Shown: piece by piece, positions 20,060 to 27,609 of the stretch | Layout: each line of letters opens with the position of its first letter | Position numbering within the stretch: position 1 is the first letter of the stretch | From: Eubacteriales bacterium | GTDB lineage: Bacteria > Bacillota > Clostridia > Lachnospirales > Lachnospiraceae | DNA length: 64,000 nucleotides | Direction: 5' to 3' | Assembly: GCA_030536575.1 (NCBI GenBank) | Contig: JAUNPS010000014.1 | Location: 1 to 64,000 of the forward strand | Program-made: the position numbers and the translations under genes | Notes under the pieces: generated by a model | What the model was told of the DNA's origin: nothing | Seen by the model: only the letters and a program-made list of their open reading frames with translations | Database searches by the model: none

Positions 20060-21720
20060 TGAAATCATCGGCGAGGAGCAAATTTTCCAATTTTCGGAAA
20101 AGTATTTCGACAAAAGTCCTTCTGGTTCTGATCCTGTTTATTCTTCCGATCAATCTACTGGCCCTTGGCGTCAGCGAACTCGCCCTGAAAAACAGCCGCG
20201 AACAGACCGCGCACTCCGTCCGAAACGTTATCCGAAACCATCTTTCCGACACCGAAATCCGTATGGAACACATGGTATCCCTCCTGTATTCCATGCGGAC
20301 GAACAACGAGAACGGCCGTATTCTGACCGGTCAGCGGGGCGATACGGAATATGACCTGGCCCGCCAGTTCTTTTATCGGGACTTTTCCTCCACCGTAGAG
20401 CTTACGGACAGCGGCGACGGGGCCTTTCTCTACATGGGAAAACTGGACGACCTGCTGATCTGGAACCTGAACGGCCGAATCCACTCGGATAACGATATCC
20501 GGGAGCTGGTGCGAAGCAACTGTACGGAAGGGACAGACCTGCGCGGCTGGAATTTGTTTTCCGTGCCGGGCGAGTACCGAGACGGCGAAGAATATCCGCT
20601 GCTTTTTTTCGAAACGGTTCAGGGCGAAATGTACGCGGGCGGGTGGATCGAGCTGGACGATGTGGCCTCCCGGATTCAACAGGATTTGACGTATGATTTC
20701 GCGGAGATCGTTTTTGGGGAAGAGGAGCCAGCGGCGGAGACGAAAGAGGAAATGCTGGTCAGCGAGTATTTCGAAACGGCGGGCCTGTATGTTACCGTAA
20801 AACTGAAAACGGAAGAAATCAATGGCACCGTGCTGACCGCCTATTATTGGTATCGGCGGATTGCGGTCATTCTGCTACTTTGCCTGCCGTTTTTGTATTT
20901 CATCCTGCGCAGGCTGCTGATTTCGCCTCTGCGCACCATCAACCGGGCCCACGAACAGGTCGAAAAGGGAAACCTGGATTTCCGCATCCGGGAGACCGGA
21001 AATTCCGTCGAATACCAGAAAGCCTACGATTCCTTTAACCGAATGGCCGGAAATCTGAAAGATCTGACCATTGAAAACTATGAAAAAGAACTCCAGACCC
21101 AGAAGATGGAGCTCCAAAACCTGCAGCTTCAGATCCGCCCGCATTTTCTGCTGAATGCCTTTAATCTGATCTATAACCTGGCCCAGGAAAAAGAGATCCG
21201 GCATGTGCAGGAAATCATCCGGTATCTTTCGGAATATTTCCGCTACATTTTCCGGAACGACAAAGAGCTGGAACTTTTCGGAAAAGAAGAAAGGCTGATC
21301 GAACAATATATCGAGATGGCAAAACTGCGTTATCCCGGCTGCGTAGAAGCTGAATATGAGTATGACCCCAGGCTTCGCTGCGTGCGGATTCCGCCGCTGC
21401 TTTTACACAATTTTGTGGAAAACATTGTAAAGCATGTGGTAAAGCAGGGGACAGTGACCCATATTTTCATCCAGGGAGAATATGAGGACGGAACCGTCTC
21501 CTTTCATGTGATGGACGACGGGCCGGGAATCGAGGAAGAAAAACTGGAAACCCTAAATCAGCAGATTCACAGCGGAACCGTGAGCAGCGAACACATTGGC
21601 ATGAGCAATGCTTATCTGCGCCTGAAACATTTCTACGGGCCAGAGGCCGATATACAGGTTTTGTCAGAGATGGACGTGGGAACGGAAGTGATTTTAAGCT
21701 TTCCGTATAAGCTGGACTGA
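20056..21720 (+). CDS. YesM-type sensor histidine kinase
   Basis: 554 residues. A membrane helix lies near 22-42, then an extracellular sensor region to about 275, a second helix, and a HAMP linker. The His-kinase domain has QIRPHFLLNAFN with phospho-acceptor H363, followed by an ATPase domain with NFVENIVKHVV (N box) and DDGPGIEEE (G1). This family usually senses a sugar-loaded binding protein or an extracellular carbohydrate. The start overlaps the response regulator stop. A strong hairpin separates it from the solute-binding protein gene. Confidence 0.94.
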   Translation: MMKSSARSKFSNFRKSISTKVLLVLILFILPINLLALGVSELALKNSREQTAHSVRNVIRNHLSDTEIRMEHMVSLLYSMRTNNENGRILTGQRGDTEYDLARQFFYRDFSSTVELTDSGDGAFLYMGKLDDLLIWNLNGRIHSDNDIRELVRSNCTEGTDLRGWNLFSVPGEYRDGEEYPLLFFETVQGEMYAGGWIELDDVASRIQQDLTYDFAEIVFGEEEPAAETKEEMLVSEYFETAGLYVTVKLKTEEINGTVLTAYYWYRRIAVILLLCLPFLYFILRRLLISPLRTINRAHEQVEKGNLDFRIRETGNSVEYQKAYDSFNRMAGNLKDLTIENYEKELQTQKMELQNLQLQIRPHFLLNAFNLIYNLAQEKEIRHVQEIIRYLSEYFRYIFRNDKELELFGKEERLIEQYIEMAKLRYPGCVEAEYEYDPRLRCVRIPPLLLHNFVENIVKHVVKQGTVTHIFIQGEYEDGTVSFHVMDDGPGIEEEKLETLNQQIHSGTVSSEHIGMSNAYLRLKHFYGPEADIQVLSEMDVGTEVILSFPYKLD

Positions 21721-21730
21721 AAAGTTTCAT

Positions 21731-21760
21731 TTGCACAACCTTACAGTTTGATTTCACAAT
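21731..21760 (+). promoter_or_regulatory. Possible promoter of the ABC importer operon
   Basis: TTGCAC and CACAAT lie 18 nt apart just after the kinase stop codon. The match to consensus is only moderate, which would suit a promoter that needs the AraC-type regulator. Confidence 0.3.
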
Positions 21761-21767
21761 TGAGAAA

Positions 21768-21815
21768 AGAATGTGTTTTCGATAAAATTTGCTTATCAAA
21801 AACACATTCTTTTTA
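21768..21815 (+). terminator. Strong hairpin with T tract just before the binding-protein gene
   Basis: An 18-nt stem with a single mismatch (AGAATGTG... at 21768-21785 with ...CACATTCT at 21793-21810) and a 7-nt loop is followed by TTTTT. It ends only a few nucleotides before the GGAGG of the solute-binding protein. It fits an intrinsic terminator separating regulator and transport genes. If transcription starts at the upstream promoter, it would sit in the 5' leader as an attenuator. Confidence 0.8.
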
Positions 21816-21831
21816 ATTGGAGGAGAACGAG

Positions 21832-23313
21832 ATGAAAAAAACATTATTAGGAATCACGTTGGCGGCGGCAATGGCGGCATCCGGAACGGCGGTTTTCGCC
21901 GAAGAAGAAATTACCGAAATTTATATGCAATGGCCAAGTCTGGGTTCGACAGGCAGCGGATTTCAGGCGGTAGAAGATGCGCTGAACGAACTGCTGGAAA
22001 CAGATATCGGCGTACATGTCATTTTGGAACCGGTTTCCTACGCCGAGCTGTTAAACGACACGACCCTGACCGTCACATCCGGCGAACAGTTGGATCTCTG
22101 CCTGGAGATCGGAACCGGCGTTGCGCCCTATGTGTCGAACGGCCTGATCCTGCCTCTGACCGACCTGGTGCAGGAATATGGCCAAGGCATTCTGGAAGCC
22201 TGCGGCGATACGATTTATTCAGGTTATTACCAGAATGAACTGTATGCCATTCCGGTGGCTTATATCAGCGGAGATGCCTACGGCTATGTAGCCAGACAGG
22301 ATATTTTGGACAAATATGGCATTACCATTGATGATGAGAAATACTATACACCCGAAGAGCTGGAAGAAATTTTCGCAGTTGTGAAGGAAGGAGAGGGCGA
22401 GAAATTCTATATGGCAATTCCCGGAAATTCTTATCAGCCAATGGACGGCGCATGGATGGAAATGGACAGCCTTTCCGCCACCCCCGCATCCGGCGTTTTG
22501 ATGCTTTGCAGAGGCTTTGATCAGACCACCGTGACCAACCTTTACGAGACGGAAGAGTTTGAAACCTATGCGAAAACCATGTATGACTGGGCGCAGAAAG
22601 GCTACTACAGCGCAGACGCGGCAACCACGACAGAGGACGGCACCGTGCTATTCCAGACCGGGAATTACCTGGGGGTTTTTGCACAGAATACCCCGGCACG
22701 TATCCTGGAATTAGAGAGCCAGTACGGGTATGACATGACGCCCATCCGAATGATCGCCGGTTATAAGCAGACGAGTTCTACGGTCGTGAGCTGGCAGATT
22801 CCCATTACCACCGCATCTGCGGAAAAGGCGATGGAGACGCTGAATTACATCTATGCGAATCCGGAAGCGGCCACGATTTTGCAGTACGGCCTGGAAGGAC
22901 AGGACTATCAGGTGGTGGAATCCACAGAAGAAGGCACGGTAATCGAATTCTTAGGCGACGCGGCATCCCTGCCCTATTATCAGCCCTTTACCGTATACGG
23001 CGACCGCCTGAGCTGGCCCGTGGTAGCGCCCGCCCCGATCGACCTGAACCAGCAGAGCAGAGAATGGGATGCGGCGATTCCCGAAGAACGCGTTTCCACG
23101 ACCCTGGGCTACTGCTTCGACATGGAGAGCGTTTCCACCGAATATTCGGCCGTTTATGCGGTGCTGAATCAATATCTGACGACGATCAACTGCGGTGCGC
23201 TGGACCCGGAAGTCGTCCTCCCGGAATTCCAGTCGGCCCTGGAATCTGCCGGCATTGATACCGTGATTGCGGAAAATCAGAGACAATTAGACGCCTGGCT
23301 GGCAGAACAGTAA
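21832..23313 (+). CDS. Sugar ABC transporter solute-binding protein (CUT1/LplA type)
   Basis: 493 residues with a clear N-terminal signal peptide (MKKTLLGITLAAAMAASG..AVFA) and a likely cleavage before EEE. There is no lipobox cysteine, although Gram-positive binding proteins are normally lipoproteins. Aromatic-rich segments and overall length fit group I carbohydrate-binding proteins paired with LplB/YtcP permeases. I chose this ATG because GGAGGAG precedes it and the signal peptide starts there; a TTG 15 nt upstream is unlikely. The two permease genes follow directly. The ATPase is not encoded here and is probably a shared MsmK-like subunit. Confidence 0.9.
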   Translation: MKKTLLGITLAAAMAASGTAVFAEEEITEIYMQWPSLGSTGSGFQAVEDALNELLETDIGVHVILEPVSYAELLNDTTLTVTSGEQLDLCLEIGTGVAPYVSNGLILPLTDLVQEYGQGILEACGDTIYSGYYQNELYAIPVAYISGDAYGYVARQDILDKYGITIDDEKYYTPEELEEIFAVVKEGEGEKFYMAIPGNSYQPMDGAWMEMDSLSATPASGVLMLCRGFDQTTVTNLYETEEFETYAKTMYDWAQKGYYSADAATTTEDGTVLFQTGNYLGVFAQNTPARILELESQYGYDMTPIRMIAGYKQTSSTVVSWQIPITTASAEKAMETLNYIYANPEAATILQYGLEGQDYQVVESTEEGTVIEFLGDAASLPYYQPFTVYGDRLSWPVVAPAPIDLNQQSREWDAAIPEERVSTTLGYCFDMESVSTEYSAVYAVLNQYLTTINCGALDPEVVLPEFQSALESAGIDTVIAENQRQLDAWLAEQ

Positions 23314-23324
23314 GGGGAAGGTTC

Positions 23325-24236
23325 ATGGCAAAAAAGAAAAAATGGAAACGGTACATCCCCTTTTACGTAATGGTCCTTCCGGGCCTGCTGTATCTGATCA
23401 TCAATAATTATATTCCAATGTTCGGCATTGTCATGGCATTTAAAAAACTGAATTTCGCAAAAGGCATCTGGGGAAGCCCCTGGTGCGGGCTGGACAATTT
23501 CAAATTTTTATTTCAGTCCAAAGATGCGTTTATCATTACGCGCAATACCGTGCTGTATAACATTGCATTTTTTCTGGTCGGAACCGTTCTGTCCGTGACC
23601 TTTGCGATTATGATTAACGAGATCCGGTCAAAATTTTCCAAAAAGCTCTATCAGACGCTGATCCTTCTGCCTTATCTGATGAGCTGGGTAGTGGTCAGTT
23701 ACCTGGTATACGTGTTTCTTTCCGGTGAAAACGGGCTGCTGAATACGCTCTTGACGAAAATGGGGATGGAAACCGTAAACTGGTATCAGGAGCCGAAGTA
23801 TTGGCCGTTTATCCTGATTTTCGTCAATGCCTGGAAAGGCGTCGGCTACAGCATGATCATCTATTTGTCCAGCATTGTGGGAATCGGCCAGGACTATTAT
23901 GAGGCGGCAAAGATTGACGGGGCCGGAAAATTGCAGCAGATCAAAAGCATCACGCTGCCGCTTTTAAGGCCGACGATGATCACGCTGTTCATTCTGAGTA
24001 TTGGCCAGATTTTCCGGTCAGATTTTGGCCTGTTTTACCAGATCCCGCGAAACAGCGGCACCCTTTACAATGTTACGCGAACGCTTGACATGTACATTTA
24101 CCAGATGCTGATGCAGAACAGCGATTACGCCATGTCTACGGCGGCCAGCTTTTATCAGGCCATTGTCGGGTTCGTGCTGATCGTCGCGGCAAATGCGCTG
24201 GTGCGCAGAATTGACAAGAGCAGTTCGATTTTTTAG
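23325..24236 (+). CDS. Sugar ABC transporter permease, LplB family
   Basis: 303-residue inner component of a carbohydrate uptake-1 importer with about six membrane helices. The cytoplasmic EAA loop, where the ATPase docks, is EAAKIDGAGKLQQIKSITLP, about 100 residues from the C-terminus. The N-terminus (KRYIPFYVMVLPGLLYLIINNYIP) is typical of LplB/YtcP-associated permeases, which transport complex polysaccharide fragments. It starts 11 nt after the binding-protein stop. It would form a heterodimer with the next gene product. Confidence 0.93.
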   Translation: MAKKKKWKRYIPFYVMVLPGLLYLIINNYIPMFGIVMAFKKLNFAKGIWGSPWCGLDNFKFLFQSKDAFIITRNTVLYNIAFFLVGTVLSVTFAIMINEIRSKFSKKLYQTLILLPYLMSWVVVSYLVYVFLSGENGLLNTLLTKMGMETVNWYQEPKYWPFILIFVNAWKGVGYSMIIYLSSIVGIGQDYYEAAKIDGAGKLQQIKSITLPLLRPTMITLFILSIGQIFRSDFGLFYQIPRNSGTLYNVTRTLDMYIYQMLMQNSDYAMSTAASFYQAIVGFVLIVAANALVRRIDKSSSIF

Positions 24237-24246
24237 GAGGAGAAAA

Positions 24247-25140
24247 ATGAGGACACGAGAAGACAGAATAACCCAGTCCGTTTCCCATGCGGTCATGATT
24301 TTTGCATCGCTGCTTGTGCTGATCCCATTTTTGCTTCTGGTAATTGCATCGTTTACGGATAATACCTGGGCGGCGGCCAACGGATTCACGTTTTTTCCAA
24401 AGAAATGGAGCCTGGATGCCTATCGGTATATCTGGCAGCAATGGCAGACCATTGGCAGGGCGTATCTGGTCACCATTTTTGTAACGGCAGTCGGAACCCT
24501 GCTCAGTATCGCGCTGACGACGCTGATGGCCTATGGAACCAGCCAGGAACAGGTTCCGGGTATGCGCGTCCTGAATTTTTTGATCCTGTTCACGATGTTG
24601 TTTAACGGCGGCCTGGTGGCAACGTATTACAGCTATGTGAATCTGTTTCACATCCGCAATACGATCTGGGCGCTGATTGTCCCCAACCTGTTAATGTCGG
24701 CCTTTCAGATCATTCTTGTCCGGAACTATTTCCGGACAGGAATCCCGCCAAGCCTTTCGGAAGCGGCCAGGCTGGACGGGGCAGGGGAATTTCGGATATT
24801 CGTGAAGGTGGTGCTGCCGCTCAGTAAACCGATTTTGGCTACCATCGGACTGATGACCGGGCTTGCCTATTGGAACGACTGGCAGAACGGCCTGTATTAC
24901 CTGACGGAACGGGGAGGCAGCTCCTATTATACGATTCAGGTCATTTTGAACAATATCAACAACAATATCCAAAGCCTTCAGCAAAATGCGTCCGCCCTGG
25001 GAAGCATGAACATCAAGCTGCCGACCACCACAATCCGGATGGCCATTGCAGTAGTCGGAATTTTACCAATTTTACTGGTATATCCGTTCTTTCAGCAGTA
25101 TTTCGTAAAGGGCATTACGCTGGGCGGTGTAAAAGAATGA
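24247..25140 (+). CDS. Sugar ABC transporter permease, YtcP/CUT1 family
   Basis: 297 residues, about six membrane helices, EAA loop EAARLDGAGEFRIFVKVVLP. It is the second permease of the importer. The ATG is chosen for the AGGAGGAG just upstream and the family-like N-terminus MRTREDRITQSVSHAVM; an in-frame ATG 54 nt earlier lies inside the preceding gene. The C-terminus (QQYFVKGITLGGVKE) is the conserved family end. Confidence 0.93.
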   Translation: MRTREDRITQSVSHAVMIFASLLVLIPFLLLVIASFTDNTWAAANGFTFFPKKWSLDAYRYIWQQWQTIGRAYLVTIFVTAVGTLLSIALTTLMAYGTSQEQVPGMRVLNFLILFTMLFNGGLVATYYSYVNLFHIRNTIWALIVPNLLMSAFQIILVRNYFRTGIPPSLSEAARLDGAGEFRIFVKVVLPLSKPILATIGLMTGLAYWNDWQNGLYYLTERGGSSYYTIQVILNNINNNIQSLQQNASALGSMNIKLPTTTIRMAIAVVGILPILLVYPFFQQYFVKGITLGGVKE

Positions 25141-25160
25141 GCAAAGCAGGAGAAAACAAG

Positions 25161-26036
25161 ATGGATCGAGATCTGGTAAAACAAAAGCTGCTGGAATCCC
25201 AGGAACCTATGATGGCATTTTTCCTTCAGCAAAAAGGGAACCGTCCGCTGTTTGGTGAATTGCTTTCCGTAGAGATCGGAGGAGAGAAGCACCGGATGCG
25301 TTACTATCCGGGGAAAGGCCCCAAATCTCCAATGTATTTCGACATTCATGGAGGAGGGTTCGTCTGGGGAACCATGGAAGACGGCGATCTGTTCTGCCAT
25401 GCGGTCAATGAGCGCTTTGGGTTTGCCGTTTTTGCGCCGGAATACCCGCTGACGCCCCAGGCGGAATATCCCCAGGCGCTGGACTGGCTTTACGAAACCA
25501 TCCAATACCTGCGGACACACGCAGAAACATATCAGGCTGACGCAGCGAATGTCATCGTGGGCGGCAGAAGCGCCGGAGGGAATCTGGCCGCCGCCCTCTG
25601 CCAGAAGGCCCGGTGCGAAGGAACCTTTCAATTCCGGCTTCAGGTGCTGGATCATCCCTGGCTTGATCTGTGCCGGATGATCCCGGAGGAGGAACGTTAT
25701 CAGGCAGAGGACACGCTGTCCCTGGAAATGCTGGAAGGGATGGCCATCGGCTATGCAGACGAGGAACAGCGGAGCGAAATTTTTTGCAGTCCCCTTGCGG
25801 CAAAGGAAGCGCAGATGCGGGAGCTTTCGCCGGCGATTATCCAGACCTGCGAGATGGATTCGCTTCGGGCGGACGGAGATCTGTATGCAGAGCGTCTGAA
25901 AGAGGCAGGGGTACGCGTCATTCATCATTGTTTCCGCAATGCCCTGCACGGCTTTACGGAAGGGACGGATTCCATGGCGGAAGAAGGGCGCAGGTGGCTT
26001 CTGGATGCTATGGACGAGATGCTTTTTGGAGGATGA
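25161..26036 (+). CDS. Alpha/beta hydrolase, hormone-sensitive-lipase type esterase
   Basis: 291-residue alpha/beta hydrolase. The oxyanion-hole motif is HGGGF near residue 62 and the nucleophile is S137 in GGRSAGGN (GDXSG-type elbow). The likely acid lies in the late EMDSLRADGD segment and the His in ALHGFTE. Such enzymes remove acyl groups from small substrates, here probably acetylated sugars delivered by the importer. AGGAG sits 8-9 nt before the chosen ATG; an ATG 24 nt upstream, overlapping the permease stop, is the alternative. No signal peptide. Confidence 0.85.
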   Translation: MDRDLVKQKLLESQEPMMAFFLQQKGNRPLFGELLSVEIGGEKHRMRYYPGKGPKSPMYFDIHGGGFVWGTMEDGDLFCHAVNERFGFAVFAPEYPLTPQAEYPQALDWLYETIQYLRTHAETYQADAANVIVGGRSAGGNLAAALCQKARCEGTFQFRLQVLDHPWLDLCRMIPEEERYQAEDTLSLEMLEGMAIGYADEEQRSEIFCSPLAAKEAQMRELSPAIIQTCEMDSLRADGDLYAERLKEAGVRVIHHCFRNALHGFTEGTDSMAEEGRRWLLDAMDEMLFGG

Positions 26037-26040
26037 GGAA

Positions 26041-27597
26041 ATGTTCACGGAAAAAGATTATTTAAGGGTGGAAGGCGGCAGCCTGGTGAACGGCCGGGGA
26101 GAAAAGATTGTCCTGAAAGGAACGAATTTGGGCGGATGGCTCCACCGGGAAGGCTGGATGGACGGATGCGGGGCGTGCCTGCTTACGGTTCCGGTTGTCT
26201 CCAGGAGACGGACAGAGGAAGGGCTTCTGCTTTCTTTTCCGAAAATTTCCAGATGCAACCGGTTCGCTTTTTCCGGGCCGGGGCAGGCCTATCAGATTTG
26301 GAGTTCCCTGGATGGAGAACGCTGGGAACTCCGTGCAAAAGGAAGCTTTTCAGAAGAAAAACGTTCGCAGAGGGATCACGGGCGTCCTGCGCCGTATGCG
26401 CCTGGTGTCAATGTATATGATGAAGGCGTGTTTGTGCAGGACGGAGTCATCCACACGAATGAATTTCCGGCGAAATTTGTCCGGATTGCGGGAGTGGAGG
26501 ACGCAGAGCCGATGCGTTACGGGGACGTCGACGATTTTCAGGCCAGGCGCATGCTGGAGGCGCGCTTCGGTAAGGAGCGGGCGGAGGAGCTTTTGGCGGT
26601 CTACCAGGCATGCTACCTGACCAGGCGGGATCTTGCCTACATCAAATCCCTTGGAGCGAATCTGGTGCGGACGCCCGTTTACTGGCAGGAAGTGCTAAGT
26701 CCGGATGGAAGCGTGAAAGAAAATGCCTGGGAGAACCTGGACTGGCTGGTGGAGCAATGCAGGGAACTGGAGATTTACATAATGCTGGATTATCACGGCG
26801 CGCCTGGCGGAAATACGATGGGTTCCATTACAGCGGGGCAGTTGGATTCCAATGAACTGTGGCTCAATGACCGGTATCAGGAAATGTCCTGCGCAATCTG
26901 GCGGGAGATCAGCCGGAGGTACGGAAAAGAACCTGCGATTGCGGCGTATGATCTCTTAAACGAACCTTGCGCGGTACAGCCTTCTTTTGATGATTCCGGG
27001 ATGGAGGAAAAGGCCGAGAAAATTCCATCGGCAACCTTGTATTTCCATCTTCCGGATTCGGTCAGAAAACCCGTGCGGAAACTATATCAGAAGTTTTATC
27101 AGACGTTGGAGGAAGCCGGAGATCAGCATATCCGGTGTATGCAGCTCTTTGCGGATTTGGAGCTATTGCAGCCTCCGGCGGCATACGGCTGGGAAAATGT
27201 CATGTATCAGGTACATTGTTATCCGCTGGGAGATTTCCGAAACCGGGAAGCGGTGGCCCGAAGCATGCGGGATTATGCGGCGGAAATCCGGAAGTACCGG
27301 AAGCTTTGGCAGGTTCCGGTCTTTGCAGGCGAATTTTGCTGCTGGGAGTTTGAAGAGGTCTGGGAGCAATGGCTTGGAGCCCTTGAGGAACTGGGGATTC
27401 ACTGGGCGAATTGGAGCTATAAAATCACCGATCCGGTGCGGAAAGACAATTGGTCACTCTGGTACGCTTTCGACGGTGTTTACGTGGATTATCAGAAAGA
27501 CAGTGAGGCGGAAATCCGGAAAAAGTGGAGTGGCTGCGGGACGGAGCATTATCAGAAAAACGAAGTTTTGGAAGGCATGCTGCGGGCATTTTTCTAA
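26041..27597 (+). CDS. Glycoside hydrolase family 5-like enzyme with an inserted discoidin-like domain
   Basis: 518 residues. The TIM barrel begins IVLKGTNLGGWL (residues 23-34). It is then interrupted at about 42-165 by a segment with the look of an F5/8-type C (discoidin) sugar-binding fold (YQIWSSLDGERWEL, FPAKFVRIAG). The barrel resumes with the family segment LEARFGKERAEELL. The acid/base is E308 in LLNEP and the nucleophile E431 in FAGEF. No signal peptide, so it should act on imported beta-linked oligosaccharides. The ATG follows GGAGGATGAGG, 4 nt beyond the esterase stop. Confidence 0.85.
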   Translation: MFTEKDYLRVEGGSLVNGRGEKIVLKGTNLGGWLHREGWMDGCGACLLTVPVVSRRRTEEGLLLSFPKISRCNRFAFSGPGQAYQIWSSLDGERWELRAKGSFSEEKRSQRDHGRPAPYAPGVNVYDEGVFVQDGVIHTNEFPAKFVRIAGVEDAEPMRYGDVDDFQARRMLEARFGKERAEELLAVYQACYLTRRDLAYIKSLGANLVRTPVYWQEVLSPDGSVKENAWENLDWLVEQCRELEIYIMLDYHGAPGGNTMGSITAGQLDSNELWLNDRYQEMSCAIWREISRRYGKEPAIAAYDLLNEPCAVQPSFDDSGMEEKAEKIPSATLYFHLPDSVRKPVRKLYQKFYQTLEEAGDQHIRCMQLFADLELLQPPAAYGWENVMYQVHCYPLGDFRNREAVARSMRDYAAEIRKYRKLWQVPVFAGEFCCWEFEEVWEQWLGALEELGIHWANWSYKITDPVRKDNWSLWYAFDGVYVDYQKDSEAEIRKKWSGCGTEHYQKNEVLEGMLRAFF

Positions 27598-27609
27598 GAG
27601 GTGAAAGGG

